64,000 bases of DNA, taken from NCBI GenBank assembly GCA_013334225.1, contig JAAXXY010000007.1:1-64000 (forward strand), read 5' to 3'. This DNA is from Chlorobiaceae bacterium. Its GTDB lineage: Bacteria; Bacteroidota; Chlorobiia; Chlorobiales; Chlorobiaceae. Shown here in pieces: positions 1 through 9,269 of this stretch. The notes beneath the pieces are model-generated. The model saw nothing but the letters and a program-made list of their open reading frames with translations, did no database searches and had not been told where the DNA came from. A program made the position numbers and the translations under genes. Within the stretch, counting starts at the first letter, position 1. The number at the start of each line of letters is the position of its first letter.

Positions 1-125
1 TCGCTGTTTGTGCACTGGAAAGCGGGATATTTTCCGATGGCTGGATGATGGAAGCCGGATGAGTCGAGAGGTTCATGTCCGGTTTTGCGAGAGGCTGGAG
101 GTGAAAGTCCTCTGGCCTACTCACC
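1..125 (+). mobile_element. Group II intron, 3' end (domains V and VI), cut by the window edge
   Basis: Positions 51-86 fold as a group II domain V: an AGC triad at the 5' side, an AGCCGG/CCGGUU lower stem, a two-base GU bulge, an AUGAGUC/GGUUCAU upper stem and a GAGA tetraloop. Positions 87-120 form a domain VI-like hairpin, and the intron would end in CUACUCAC near 124. Nothing upstream is visible, so the presence of a reverse transcriptase/maturase cannot be judged. The intron is on the plus strand, convergent with nadE, and its 3' end lies about 120 bases beyond the nadE stop. Seen: the fold. Known: domain V is the most conserved part of these ribozymes. Inferred: an inserted retroelement or its 3' remnant. 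Confidence 0.75.
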
Positions 126-245
126 TTTGTTCCGAAGCCCTATTGCTGCGTTGGGCGGTGCTCCGTCCGCCTTGCACTCGAGCTTCTCACGACAATGAAT
201 AGAGGTGCCCTGAAATTGTTTCAGTGAGACCCTCTTCGCAATCCG

Positions 246-1079
246 TCATTTCATCTCCTGCCAGTCGCGGGCATATCTGAAATCGATACCGGTTGTACGT
301 CCTGAAATTTTTGCGATCACCGGCATCATTCTCTTGTACTGGTTGCGGATGACCATTTTCCTCACCCTGTTATAAAACGGTTCGGGTATCCCTTCTGCAA
401 GAATATCCTGCTTTTCGATCCTTTTTTCCAGCATCATATAGAGCAGCAGGTCCACCTCTTCATAACTGAAACCAAGATCGGCTTCATCGCTCTGTCCCTG
501 CCAGAGATCAGCGGATGGAGCTTTTTCGATGATACTGAAAGGAATTTCGAGATGACGGGCAAGTCCCCGGACCTGTGTTTTATAGAGATCTCCGATCGGA
601 TTGATCGCTGAAGCCATGTCTCCGAAAATAGTTCCGTAACCAAGCAGGAGCTCGGTTTTGTTGCTGGTCCCGAGCACCAGCCTTACGTCCCTCGCTGAAA
701 CATCGTAGAGGTATACCATTCTTGTTCGTGCCATGATGTTTCCTCTCCTCAGCAGTTCCTCTTTCGGTACCGAAAAAAAGAATGCATCGACAGCCGGTGT
801 AATTGAAACTTCCTCCGCCTGGATCCCAAGCCTCTTGATCATGAGCTCCGCATGTTCGAGGCTTTCAGGGCAGCTTGTCGCATAGGGCATCATGACGGCC
901 AGCACGTTTTCCCGTCCGAGCGCCCTTACCGCAAGTTCACAAACGACAGCGGAATCGATACCTCCCGAAAGACCAAGCACAACCCTGCTGAATCCGAATT
1001 TGCGGATCTCGTTTCGGATAAATGCCTTGAGAATGTCCTCGACAATCAGATAATTGTAATGCAGGTCCTGTTCATTCAT
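246..1079 (-). CDS. nadE: NAD(+) synthetase, NadE
   Basis: Makes NAD+ from deamido-NAD+ by ATP-dependent amidation, the last step of cytosolic NAD synthesis. The 277-residue protein has the PP-loop ATP pyrophosphatase motif SGGIDS at about residues 38-43 and no N-terminal nitrilase domain. This marks the short form, which uses ammonia or an external ammonia donor. The ATG at 1079 is preferred over an in-frame start 24 codons upstream, because the extra residues overlap the end of the preceding gene and do not look like NadE. No strong ribosome site is visible. It is the last gene of the envC-Yip1-nadE run, eight bases after the Yip1-family stop. Confidence 0.93.
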   Translation of the reverse strand: MNEQDLHYNYLIVEDILKAFIRNEIRKFGFSRVVLGLSGGIDSAVVCELAVRALGRENVLAVMMPYATSCPESLEHAELMIKRLGIQAEEVSITPAVDAFFFSVPKEELLRRGNIMARTRMVYLYDVSARDVRLVLGTSNKTELLLGYGTIFGDMASAINPIGDLYKTQVRGLARHLEIPFSIIEKAPSADLWQGQSDEADLGFSYEEVDLLLYMMLEKRIEKQDILAEGIPEPFYNRVRKMVIRNQYKRMMPVIAKISGRTTGIDFRYARDWQEMK

Positions 1080-1086
1080 GAAAAGG

Positions 1087-1644
1087 TTATATAAAGTTGA
1101 ACAACCGCATGAGAGCTTTCTCCAGGAAAAATACCGCGCAATTGACGGCAACCTGAAAGAACGAGATATTTCTCAGCGCATTGCGCGAAGCGGCAGTGCC
1201 GGGCTCAGAGAGAAGAGTCAGGCCGCTGCGGCTGATCACAACGGTATAAATGATGGCGGAAAAAGCGAAAAGCCAGCTCCATGCACCGGTAAAATAAAAA
1301 AGTTCGGAAATCCAGACAGGTGTCATGGAGTAACTGAAAACCGTCAGCATATCTGCCTGTATTTTTTCGGGCCGTTCCGGATCGACAAGATAGACAGCTC
1401 CTCCGATCAGAAGAAAGAGCACACCGACATCGATCAGGAAAGTGGCAATTGAAAAAAACATGGCAGGCCGGGGCACTCCGATCAGAGGAAATTTGCCGAT
1501 CTGCGCCAGCGCTATGACCGGCACGGCATAATCCCTGAGGAGTCCGGATGTATCAGACGGCATATCGTCTTTGAGTTTCTGCCAGAAACTCCTGTAACGG
1601 AAGAGTACTGCGAAAATAGAGAAAAAAAGTTCTTTCGGTCTCAT
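1087..1644 (-). CDS. Yip1-family integral membrane protein
   Basis: The 185-residue protein has about four to five hydrophobic segments (roughly residues 40-60, 65-90, 105-135 and 160-180) and the polar N-terminus and general layout of the bacterial Yip1 domain family. No enzymatic motif is visible and the function in bacteria is unknown. It sits between the envC-like gene (six-base gap) and nadE (seven-base gap), so it is almost surely co-transcribed with both. The family call is from overall pattern and is moderate. The alternative is an unrelated small polytopic membrane protein. Confidence 0.6.
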   Translation of the reverse strand: MRPKELFFSIFAVLFRYRSFWQKLKDDMPSDTSGLLRDYAVPVIALAQIGKFPLIGVPRPAMFFSIATFLIDVGVLFLLIGGAVYLVDPERPEKIQADMLTVFSYSMTPVWISELFYFTGAWSWLFAFSAIIYTVVISRSGLTLLSEPGTAASRNALRNISFFQVAVNCAVFFLEKALMRLFNFI

Positions 1645-1650
1645 GAGCTG

Positions 1651-3108
1651 TTATCTTCTAAGCCATTTTTCTGGATTTTGCTTGACCCGGCCTTTCCATA
1701 TCTCGAAATGAACAACCGATCCGCCTTCGGGATTTTTGCCCGAAAAACCGACAAGCTGCTGTGATCTGATAAGTTCGTCCCTGACTACATTCAACTGCCC
1801 GAGATTGGCATATACGGTAAGATAGGAGTTCGGATGGCGGATGATGACAATATTGCCGAAAGTGGGAAGAAAGGCGATCTGTACGACTTTTCCTCCTGAA
1901 ACCGCTTTAACCTCGGTATTTGCCGGAACAGAAATATCGATCCCGTTATTGGTCGTCACGATTGCAAGGTCCTTGTCCTCCGACGAACCGAATTTCCGTG
2001 TGACGACACCTCTGTTCACAGGCCAGGGCAGGGAAGCCACTGCCTGGTCGAAATCAGCAGAGACCTTTTCGATATCCATCGTTGTTTTGTCAGGTGCCAT
2101 CGCGACACTTTGCTTTTCAGTGGTGACGCTCTCCGGGGCCCTGGATGGTTTCGTTCCTTTCTCGGCAACTTCGGGCGGATGCGGCTTGAATTTTTCTCTC
2201 CGGATCGTTTCTTTCCGGGCGGCAAGACGCTGTGCTTCGAGCATCTTTTTTCTCCTCGCTTTTTCAGCTTCTATGACACGCTGCTGTGCCATGATCAGTG
2301 ATTCGATCCTCGATTGCAGGATACGCCGTTTCTTCTGGGCAGCGCTGATCTGTGCGGCATATTCCTCCTTGTTTTTTTTCAGCTGCTGCAATACCTCCTC
2401 TTTTTCCTTTTTGCTTGCAGACCATGTTTTAAGCTGCTTTTCCTGCTCCTTCACCGTTGCGGCTTTTTCCTGGAATGTCTGTTCAAGGGCTGTACGGCTG
2501 TATTCAAGTCTGACGGCGGTCTTCTGCAGCTGATCGACGTTCCGGTGCACTGCACCAGAAAAGTAACCCATGTATTGAGCTCTCACCAGTGCGTCATGAA
2601 ACGAAGTCGAAGCGAAGAGATGCTCGAGGTCACGGTTGCCGCCGTACTTGTACACCGAAACAGCCGTTCTCCTGAAATTATCGGAAACCCTGCCGTAAAC
2701 GGCCCGGTTTCCCTGATATTCCTGCTGCAGCCAGTCAATCTCGTTATCGAGCTTCACGAGGTATTTCTGATTTTCACCGATCATTTTCTCGAGCACGACG
2801 ATCCTCGTCCTTATCGTTTCAAGAGCCTTGAGAGAATGGGATTCCTGGCGCCTGGTGACCGAAAGTTTCGTCTGGTATTCCTGGAGCTGTTCCTTGAGGT
2901 TCCGGAGATTCTGTTCGATCTCGGCCCGTTCCTTCATGATTCTCGATATTTCGGCGCTTTTCTGGGAATTGGTTGATGCAGCAGCGGGCGTATGAGTGAC
3001 GGACAGCAGAAAAACGAGTATGAAAGGGAAAAATCCAATCCTCAATGTGATTCGGCTGTTCCGGAAAAAAGCACTGATATGTGTTGATATTTTTCGGGAC
3101 ATAGGCAT
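1651..3108 (-). CDS. envC: EnvC/M23-family murein hydrolase activator
   Basis: A periplasmic protein that likely activates cell-wall amidases during cell separation. Order in the 485 residues: signal peptide (about 20-45), a long charged coiled coil (about 50-290), a low-complexity linker, and a C-terminal LytM/peptidase M23 domain (about 365-485). The zinc-binding residues of active M23 enzymes are replaced: the usual HxGxD start reads NNGIDI, the YGHL position reads YANL, and the HxH near the end reads VVH. This matches the non-catalytic EnvC/NlpD class that binds and activates amidases, so peptidase activity is unlikely. It is the first gene of a three-gene minus-strand operon and is divergent from murA, another peptidoglycan gene. 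An alternative ATG lies two codons in. Confidence 0.8.
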   Translation of the reverse strand: MPMSRKISTHISAFFRNSRITLRIGFFPFILVFLLSVTHTPAAASTNSQKSAEISRIMKERAEIEQNLRNLKEQLQEYQTKLSVTRRQESHSLKALETIRTRIVVLEKMIGENQKYLVKLDNEIDWLQQEYQGNRAVYGRVSDNFRRTAVSVYKYGGNRDLEHLFASTSFHDALVRAQYMGYFSGAVHRNVDQLQKTAVRLEYSRTALEQTFQEKAATVKEQEKQLKTWSASKKEKEEVLQQLKKNKEEYAAQISAAQKKRRILQSRIESLIMAQQRVIEAEKARRKKMLEAQRLAARKETIRREKFKPHPPEVAEKGTKPSRAPESVTTEKQSVAMAPDKTTMDIEKVSADFDQAVASLPWPVNRGVVTRKFGSSEDKDLAIVTTNNGIDISVPANTEVKAVSGGKVVQIAFLPTFGNIVIIRHPNSYLTVYANLGQLNVVRDELIRSQQLVGFSGKNPEGGSVVHFEIWKGRVKQNPEKWLRR

Positions 3109-3277
3109 CAGGCTGAACCGGATAGGCGGTAAATCATCAATAAAAAAGGATTAGCATCTCATAACGCAAGGTAAAGGATACACAACCTTCCATCCAAAAC
3201 AGAAAAGGAAAAATAATTAGTTTTTCTTAACCGGAAATAATAGTAAATATCGCTTTTTTCACCAGCTATTTCTATAC

Positions 3278-4552
3278 ATGGACAAGCTTGTCATCAGGGG
3301 CGGGCGCCGTCTTTCAGGCACGGTAGCGGCTTCTGGCTCAAAAAATTCATCCCTTCCGGTCATAGCGGCAACACTGCTCTGCGGAAACGGCACTTTCGTG
3401 CTCCATAACATTCCCGATCTGCAGGATATCAAAACCTTTACCCAGCTGCTGCAGCATCTCGGGGCCGAAACCACGTTTTCCGATAACACGATGACAATAT
3501 CGACGGAAAAGGTGAAAAGTGTTCAGGCCCCCTATGAACTTGTGAAAAAAATGAGGGCGTCGATCTATGTGCTCGGACCGATGCTTGCCAGGTTCGGAAC
3601 TGCACGGGTGTCACTCCCAGGGGGCTGCGCTTTCGGACCGAGGCCGATCGACCTGCATCTGATGGCCATGGAAAAACTCGGGGCCCGTATCACTATAGAA
3701 ACCGGTTATATCGATGCATCTATGGACGGAGGAAAACTCCGGGGCGCTCATATCGAATTTCCTGTCACCTCTGTCGGAGCGACAGGCAATGCTGTAATGG
3801 CGGCCGTACTTGCAGAAGGGATGACTACAATAGGCAACGCCGCGGCCGAACCTGAAATTGAAACACTCTGCAGGTTTCTCAAAGCAATGGGCGCCAATAT
3901 CAAGGGCATCGGAACCACAGAACTGAAAATAAAGGGAACCAGTTCTCTTGAAGCGGTCGAGTTCCACAATATTTTTGACAGGATAGAAGCCGGTACCCTT
4001 CTTGCCGCAGCGGCGATAACCGGAGGAGAGATTACCGTAAACGGAGTGATACCTGAACAATTGAAAGCCGTTCTGAAAAAATTCGTTCATGCCGGCTGTA
4101 CCATTGAAACCTCGGAAAACAGCGTTACCCTTAAGAGCCCTGAAATACTGGTCCCGACCGATGTGGTTGCAAAACCCTATCCATCTTTTCCCACCGATAT
4201 GCAGGCACAGTGGATCGCTCTCATGACAAGGGCCGACGGAACAAGCCATATTACCGACAAGATTTACCATGAACGGTTCAATCACATTCCCGAACTGAAC
4301 CGGCTTGGCGCCCACATAGAGATACGTAAAAACCAGGCAGTGGTTCACGGGCTCAGAAAACTTTCCGGAACAAAAGTCATGTCGACCGATCTGAGAGCTT
4401 CGGCAAGCCTTGTGATTGCCGGTCTTGTTGCTGAAGGCACAACGGAAGTGCTCCGTGTCTATCACCTTGACAGGGGTTACGAAAAGATAGAAGTGAAACT
4501 CAACAGCCTCGGAGCCGATATAAAACGTGAACAGTATAAAGAATTTGAGTAA
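3278..4552 (+). CDS. murA: UDP-N-acetylglucosamine 1-carboxyvinyltransferase, MurA
   Basis: Transfers enolpyruvate from PEP to UDP-GlcNAc, the first committed step of peptidoglycan synthesis in the cytoplasm. The 424-residue length is normal for the family. The two-lobed EPSP-synthase fold is recognisable from the N-terminal GGRRLSGTV and [10 protein letters not shown] motifs. The catalytic cysteine is present at about residue 117 in [14 protein letters not shown], the cysteine targeted by fosfomycin. The 3' side runs into an AT-rich stretch and then the tRNA cluster with its own promoter-like sequence. The start is the first ATG, with no clear Shine-Dalgarno. Confidence 0.96.
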   Translation: MDKLVIRGGRRLSGTVAASGSKNSSLPVIAATLLCGNGTFVLHNIPDLQDIKTFTQLLQHLGAETTFSDNTMTISTEKVKSVQAPYELVKKMRASIYVLGPMLARFGTARVSLPGGCAFGPRPIDLHLMAMEKLGARITIETGYIDASMDGGKLRGAHIEFPVTSVGATGNAVMAAVLAEGMTTIGNAAAEPEIETLCRFLKAMGANIKGIGTTELKIKGTSSLEAVEFHNIFDRIEAGTLLAAAAITGGEITVNGVIPEQLKAVLKKFVHAGCTIETSENSVTLKSPEILVPTDVVAKPYPSFPTDMQAQWIALMTRADGTSHITDKIYHERFNHIPELNRLGAHIEIRKNQAVVHGLRKLSGTKVMSTDLRASASLVIAGLVAEGTTEVLRVYHLDRGYEKIEVKLNSLGADIKREQYKEFE

Positions 4553-4586
4553 CTGTCAAAAAAAACTAAAAAACGGTTAAATCGTT

Positions 4587-4614
4587 TTGCATATTATGTT
4601 CGAAGCATTATATT
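4587..4614 (+). promoter_or_regulatory. Sigma-70-like promoter for the tRNA cluster
   Basis: A TTGCAT box (4587-4592) and a TATATT box (4609-4614) are separated by 16 bases and lie 25 bases before the first tRNA. Seen by eye only, with no transcript data. Confidence 0.45.
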
Positions 4615-4639
4615 GACAGCCTCTAAAGCCAAGCAGCGA

Positions 4640-4713
4640 GGGCCCTTAGCTCAGTTGGTCAGAGCAAGCGACTCATAATCGCTGGGTCGTAGGTTCAAGT
4701 CCTACAGGGCCCA
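4640..4713 (+). tRNA. tRNA with CAU anticodon, probably Ile2 (lysidine type); Met possible
   Basis: Full cloverleaf: acceptor GGGCCCT/AGGGCCC, D arm, anticodon stem AGCGA/TCGCT around loop CTCATAA, T arm GTAGG/CCTAC, discriminator A, no encoded CCA. The acceptor, D arm and anticodon stem closely resemble bacterial tRNA-Ile2 as recalled from E. coli ileX, whose C34 is modified to lysidine to read AUA. An elongator Met identity cannot be excluded by eye. Confidence 0.9.
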
Positions 4714-4749
4714 CTGGTTCAAAGGTAACGGCTTTGAGAAATATAACCT

Positions 4750-4823
4750 GGCGTGTTCGTCTAGTGGCCCAGGACATCGCCCTCTCAAGGCGAAGATCAC
4801 GGGTTCGAATCCCGTACACGCTA
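4750..4823 (+). tRNA. tRNA-Glu (CUC)
   Basis: Cloverleaf with acceptor GGCGTGT/ACACGCT (first pair G-U), a TCGTCTAG D-arm start typical of tRNA-Glu, anticodon stem TCGCC/GGCGA and loop CTCTCAA giving CUC. T arm ACGGG/CCCGT. CCA is not encoded. The discriminator base is A where Glu more often has G. Confidence 0.9.
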
Positions 4824-4835
4824 CAAGATAGCAAA

Positions 4836-4912
4836 GCACCCGTAGCTCAACTGGATAGAGTATCTGACTACGGATCAGACGGTTAGAGGTTCGACTCCTC
4901 TCGGGTGCACCA
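4836..4912 (+). tRNA. tRNA-Arg (ACG)
   Basis: Cloverleaf with acceptor GCACCCG/CGGGTGC, anticodon stem TCTGA/TCAGA and loop CTACGGA giving ACG (A34 would be deaminated to inosine to read CGU/C/A). T arm GAGG/CCTC. A CCA end appears to be encoded (ACCA at 4909-4912), unlike its two neighbours. Confidence 0.92.
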
Positions 4913-4913
4913 C

Positions 4914-5214
4914 TGAATTCCCCCTCTTTCTTCAGAAGAAAAACTCCCGGCAATCAATACTGAAGGAATTAAAACTTTTCATTCCATTTCGCTGATCAAC
5001 TTGATTCTATTGTATCATTCTGCGTTTTCAGGCGCTGATCAAGACATATTCCGTTTTGTTTTTTCCCGTATTTGATACAAGAAATAATTATTCCCTTCCG
5101 ATACTTTCTATCATAAAATCTCTTGTTTTTGCATTCTGCAGCGGTGAAAATTTTTTAAAAAAATTAAAAAAAAGATTTGGAATAAGATTTTCTTTGCTAA
5201 ATTCTCTCCGCTAC
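4914..5214. other. AT-rich gap without a recognisable gene
   Basis: About 300 bases between tRNA-Arg and tRNA-Gln, very A/T rich near 5150-5200. No ORF, hairpin terminator or convincing promoter was identified, though it must contain or transmit transcription into tRNA-Gln. Confidence 0.5.
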
Positions 5215-5287
5215 TGAGGAGTGGCCAAATTGGTAAGGCTCCTGATTCTGGATCAGGCAATTCCAGGTTCGAGTCCTGGCTCCTCAG
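5215..5287 (+). tRNA. tRNA-Gln (CUG)
   Basis: Cloverleaf with acceptor TGAGGAG/CTCCTCA, anticodon stem CCTGA/TCAGG and loop TTCTGGA giving CUG, T arm CCAGG/CCTGG, discriminator G. CCA is not encoded. A strong intrinsic terminator follows 14 bases later. Confidence 0.92.
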
Positions 5288-5300
5288 CAAGGATAACGAT

Positions 5301-5335
5301 AAAGACACAGGTGAGCAACCTGTGTCTTTTTTTTT
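5301..5335 (+). terminator. Intrinsic terminator of tRNA-Gln
   Basis: Perfect 11-bp stem AAGACACAGGT/ACCTGTGTCTT with a five-base loop, followed by a run of T through 5335. Confidence 0.9.
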
Positions 5336-5355
5336 GTCCGGAACAAAAAAAGAAG

Positions 5356-5392
5356 AAAAAAAAAGAGACAGAACGGAAATTCTGTCTCTTTT
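5356..5392 (-). terminator. Intrinsic terminator of the small lipoprotein gene
   Basis: Perfect 11-bp stem AAGAGACAGAA/TTCTGTCTCTT (5363-5373 with 5380-5390). On the minus strand it is followed by a U run formed by the A run at 5356-5364. It lies back to back with the tRNA-Gln terminator. Confidence 0.88.
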
Positions 5393-5419
5393 GTATAAGA
5401 AACCGGAAAAACCGGAAAC

Positions 5420-5635
5420 TTATTTCTTCTCTTCAGCTTTCGGTGCTTCGGCTGCAGGAGCGGCAGGAGCTTCAGCTGCAGGAGCTGCAGGAGCTTCAAC
5501 TTTCGGTGCTTCAGCTGCAGGTGCTGCAGGTGCTGCAGGTGCTGGTGCTTCTGGAGCAGGAGCTTCAGTTTTCTTTGCGCAACCTACGAAAGAAACAGAG
5601 CTCAAAAGGAAAAGAAAAACGAAAAGTTTTTTCAT
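5420..5635 (-). CDS. Small Ala/Pro/Glu-rich lipoprotein
   Basis: A 71-residue secreted lipoprotein. It has a positively charged MKK start, a hydrophobic segment and the lipobox VGC at about residues 17-19. The mature part is almost entirely repeats of (A/P)AAEAP and KVEAP type, ending in KAEEKK. Such chains are extended and flexible and could span from the lipid anchor into the periplasm, but no function is known to me. It is a single-gene unit with its own terminator on the 3' side. The opposite strand is also open because of the repeat composition, but it lacks any plausible product. Confidence 0.75.
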   Translation of the reverse strand: MKKLFVFLFLLSSVSFVGCAKKTEAPAPEAPAPAAPAAPAAEAPKVEAPAAPAAEAPAAPAAEAPKAEEKK

Positions 5636-5779
5636 TGCTGGAGTATTGTTTTTGTTGTTTGATAATTGACAGCTTCTTCAGCTTTCCAATATTATAAAAA
5701 AACAGCGAGTTTTCAAAAACATCACTGTATGGAGAGAATATGCAAAATATTTCCGTCCCTCGCCATAAAAAATATTTTT

Positions 5780-8350
5780 TTAATCCATTAACACTTCGAG
5801 CTCCTTTTTTTCAAGCTTATTGAAGTTCAGATAACGGTAAATTCCATCCTCCTTGCCTCCTGAAAGTGTTTTTGAGACGATCTGCAGATATTCATCCTTG
5901 TTGGGAAGATGACCAAGCAGCGCGCAAACTGAAGCAAGTTCGGCCGAACCAAGGTAAACCTGGGCACCGTTACCCATCCGGTTGTCGAAGTTCCTGGTGC
6001 TTGTGGAGAACACAACGGCATTGTCTGCAACCCTTGCCTGGTTGCCCATGCACAATGAACATCCAGGGCTTTCGATACGGGCACCGGCAGCACCGAATAC
6101 CGAATAGTAACCCTCTTCCATGAGCTTGTTGGAATCCATCTTTGTGGGAGGCACGATCCAGAGCCTTGCCGCGGCGCCCCCCTTGTCCCTGAGAATCTCG
6201 CCGAGCGCCCTGAAATGCCCGATGTTGGTCATGCAGCTGCCGACAAAGACCTCATTGATGACCTTCGGCCTTTTCGAGTCATGCAGCACTTCTCCAAGAG
6301 TCATGACATCGTCCGGATCATTCGGACAGGCGAGGATCGGCTCGGTTATCTGGTTCATGTCGATTTCGATGACTGCGGCATACTCCGCGTCAGCATCCGG
6401 TTCCAGAAGCGCGGGCTTTTCGAGCCAGGCTTTCATCTTGCCTATCCTGCGGCGCAGGGTATCGGCGTCACCGTAACCTTCCTCGATCAGCTGTTCAAGC
6501 AGGGAAATGTTCGAACTGAGATACTCTATCACCGGTTCTTTGTTGAGCCGCACCGTACATGCTGCAGCGCTCCTTTCTGCGGAGGCGTCGCTGAGCTCGT
6601 AAGCCTGCTCGACCTTGATATCCGGAAGACCCTCGATTTCGAGAATACGGCCTGCAAAAATATTTTTCTTCCCTTTTTTCTCGACAGTGAGCATACCCTT
6701 CCTGATCGCGAAATAGGGAATTGCATTGACAAGGTCCCGAAGTGTAATGCCCGGCTGCATGGTGCCGGTAAAGCGAACTAGTACCGACTCCGGTACATTG
6801 AGCGGCATGGTGCCCGTAACACCTGCAAAAGCAACAAGGCCTGAACCGGCAGGGAATGAGATGCCGATGGGAAAACGGGTATGGGAGTCTCCGCCTGTTC
6901 CGAGCGTATCGGGCAGCACCATACGGTTCAGCCACGTATGTATGACACCGTCACCCGGTTTCAGCGAAACACCGCCCCTGCACATGATGAAGTAGGGCAG
7001 GCTTCTGTGCATTTTGACGTCGGACGGCTTCGGATAAGCCGAAGTATGGCAGTAGCTCTGCATGAAAAGGTCGGCGCTGAAGCTCAGCGCGGCAAGTTCT
7101 TTCACTTCGTCACGGGTCATCGGACCTGTGGTGTCCTGTGAACCGACGGTCAGCGTTTCAGGCTCGACATACATGCCGGGACGAACACCTGGGAGAGCGC
7201 AGGCCTTGCCGATCATTTTCTGGGCAAGGGTATAGCCTTTTCCGCTGTCTTCCGGCTGTTCCGGGCGCTGGAAAATGGCATCCTCGCCAAGCCCGAGCGC
7301 TTTTCTCGCTTTTCTGGTAAGGTTTCTTCCGATAATCAGCGCAATACGTCCTCCAGCCCTGACTTCGTCTGAAATCGTATTGGGGGAGAGTTCAAAGCGG
7401 GAAATGACCTCTCCGTTCTTTTCTATTTTCCCTTCGTACGGATAAAGATCGATCACATCGCCCGTTTCCATTGCAGTGACATCGGCCTGGATCGGTAAAG
7501 CACCCGAATCCTCTGCCGTATTGAAAAAAATGGGAGCGACGATACCACCGATCACCACACCTCCGGTGCGCTTGTTGGGCACGGCGGGAATATCTTTACC
7601 GAGATGCCACTGAACGGAGTTGATGCCGGATTTCCTGCTGGATCCGGTTCCGACGACATCCCCTACATAAACCAGCGGATTTCCTTTTTCCTTCAGTGCG
7701 GCGATCGTGCCGATAGGATCGTTCATCTTTGCGCCAAGCATGCAGCAGGCATGAAGAGGTATATCGCTGCGGGTAAAAGCTTCGCTTGCAGGTGAAAGAT
7801 CATCGGTATTGGTTTCTCCGGATACCTTGAAGACTGTCAGTGTCATTTTCCCGGGAAGCGCAGGTTTCGAAAGGAACCATTCTGCCTCGGCCCAGGATTT
7901 CAGCACCTCTTCCGCATAAGGGTTTGATTGCGCAAGTTCCACGACAACATCGAAAAGATCGTAGACAAGCAGTGTCTTTTTCAGCATCGATGCCGCTTCT
8001 GTCGCTACTTCCGGGTCATTGTTGCCCAGAGCGTCGACAAGCGGCTTGACATTGTAGCCGCCGAGCATAGTGCCGAGAATTCTTACTGCTTCAACTTTAC
8101 CGATTACACCGCAGGTCAAGTCCCCCTTGAGAATACCATCGAGAAATGCGGCTTTTTCAAAAGCGGCATCATCGACACCGGGACTGATATGCTGGCAGAA
8201 TAACTCGAGCAGGTACTCCTTGTCCTGCAACGGTTCCTGCTGCAGAAGGTTGTTAAGCATGCGGGCCTGTTCGGCGCTCAAAGGTAACGGCGGAATGCCG
8301 AGTTTTGCCCGTTCTTCGGTATGCGCACGATATTGGTCAACAAGACTCAT
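5780..8350 (-). CDS. acnB: Aconitate hydratase B (bifunctional, AcnB)
   Basis: Interconverts citrate and isocitrate, and in this family also hydrates 2-methyl-cis-aconitate. In a green sulfur bacterium it would serve the reductive TCA cycle for CO2 fixation (inference). The 856-residue length is normal for AcnB. Order: N-terminal helical HEAT-like domain (about 1-160), swivel domain (about 165-380) with [13 protein letters not shown], then the aconitase core. The three [4Fe-4S] cysteines are visible in [11 protein letters not shown] and [11 protein letters not shown] in the C-terminal quarter. It stands alone, with a long non-coding stretch upstream. Confidence 0.96.
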   Translation of the reverse strand: MSLVDQYRAHTEERAKLGIPPLPLSAEQARMLNNLLQQEPLQDKEYLLELFCQHISPGVDDAAFEKAAFLDGILKGDLTCGVIGKVEAVRILGTMLGGYNVKPLVDALGNNDPEVATEAASMLKKTLLVYDLFDVVVELAQSNPYAEEVLKSWAEAEWFLSKPALPGKMTLTVFKVSGETNTDDLSPASEAFTRSDIPLHACCMLGAKMNDPIGTIAALKEKGNPLVYVGDVVGTGSSRKSGINSVQWHLGKDIPAVPNKRTGGVVIGGIVAPIFFNTAEDSGALPIQADVTAMETGDVIDLYPYEGKIEKNGEVISRFELSPNTISDEVRAGGRIALIIGRNLTRKARKALGLGEDAIFQRPEQPEDSGKGYTLAQKMIGKACALPGVRPGMYVEPETLTVGSQDTTGPMTRDEVKELAALSFSADLFMQSYCHTSAYPKPSDVKMHRSLPYFIMCRGGVSLKPGDGVIHTWLNRMVLPDTLGTGGDSHTRFPIGISFPAGSGLVAFAGVTGTMPLNVPESVLVRFTGTMQPGITLRDLVNAIPYFAIRKGMLTVEKKGKKNIFAGRILEIEGLPDIKVEQAYELSDASAERSAAACTVRLNKEPVIEYLSSNISLLEQLIEEGYGDADTLRRRIGKMKAWLEKPALLEPDADAEYAAVIEIDMNQITEPILACPNDPDDVMTLGEVLHDSKRPKVINEVFVGSCMTNIGHFRALGEILRDKGGAAARLWIVPPTKMDSNKLMEEGYYSVFGAAGARIESPGCSLCMGNQARVADNAVVFSTSTRNFDNRMGNGAQVYLGSAELASVCALLGHLPNKDEYLQIVSKTLSGGKEDGIYRYLNFNKLEKKELEVLMD

Positions 8351-8662
8351 AAAAAATCTCCCGGGATTGTATATGATGGAAACGAAAATTCTTCAAGATA
8401 TAAAGGCAGGAAAAAAAACACTTGCCATGAAGCAGCGGGCAAGAAAGAGTAAAAATATCATCCCGGTTTTTTAAAACCAAAACAGCCGGCCTTATAAAAT
8501 ACATGCAAACCGAAATTATTAAACTATGTTGCCTTTTTCACTTGCTTTCTTTACTCATAGTGGGGGTGATTGGATCGCCATGAAAAAAATGATGAAGATC
8601 GCAGGGTGAGTTTTTTTCTTTTTTCAATCTGACACCGGTTGCTGATGATTGAAAATTGCGGG

Positions 8663-8694
8663 TCAGGCGCCGATGCCTGATTCCGTTTTTTTTG
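8663..8694 (+). terminator. Orphan intrinsic terminator
   Basis: Stem TCAGGC/GCCTGA with a six-base loop, then TTCCG and eight T. No gene precedes it on this strand, so it may end an unannotated small RNA transcribed from about 8450-8600, or be a relic. Confidence 0.5.
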
Positions 8695-8763
8695 TTTCTG
8701 CATGCATTATTGCTCCGTCGAATAAAACTGGTCAATCCTGGTCAGCAACAACAGCTCCAATTT

Positions 8764-8951
8764 TGTCATTCTGAGCCCCCTGTATCCGGCCGCTGCCGCA
8801 CACGGACCATGAACAATAAAGTTGTAAAATTTGGTCAGTGAATATGCTGAAAGCAGTACTTGTTGATGGAAAGCAATGCGAATAATCCATGAATTATTGG
8901 ATAGTAATGAAATGGATTTTTCACTCCGCTACGCTTCATTGCGGAATGACA
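8764..8951. repeat. Possible degenerate inverted-repeat element
   Basis: TGTCATTCTGAG at 8764-8775 is mirrored by GCGGAATGACA at 8940-8950, about 165 bases apart. It resembles the short non-coding repeats ending in TGTCATTC that are scattered in some bacterial genomes. Only one example is in the window. Confidence 0.3.
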
Positions 8952-9269
8952 GCCCCGTTGCATGGATTTCCTTTCGACTTATTGTTACCGGAGTAAATCA
9001 ACACCGGATAACCGATATTTCTTAACGGCTTGGTTTTTGACCTCATTGCTTTGTGTCCTGGGTGTACGGATAACTGATGATGTGTTATTTTAGTGTAATC
9101 TTCGCTTGAAGAGGTCGTATGAAATCTTGGAGAGGCTGTAAATTTCGATAAATAAATTTATCTTGCGAAGAGATACAATCGTCTTGACCCATTCTTTTGT
9201 TATGCTCATAAGTGCTTATTAAAGAATATTTTATTTGTTGCGCTCCTAAATCGATCCATAAAAATCCCC

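Larger units (their letters stand above)
8351..9269. other. 919-base non-coding stretch between divergent acnB and nrdJ
   Basis: No plausible protein gene. It contains a plus-strand intrinsic terminator at 8663-8694 with no gene before it, and a loose inverted repeat at 8764-8951. It must also hold the promoters of acnB and nrdJ. I looked for a cobalamin riboswitch ahead of nrdJ and did not find its conserved core. Confidence 0.6.

Noticed and set aside
5221..5697. Plus-strand ORFs of 158 and 115 codons opposite the small lipoprotein
   Set aside because: Open only because of the repetitive GC-rich codons and A runs; one begins inside tRNA-Gln.
9060..9269. Cobalamin riboswitch upstream of the B12-dependent reductase
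   Set aside because: Neither the B12-box core nor the flanking conserved segments were found by eye.
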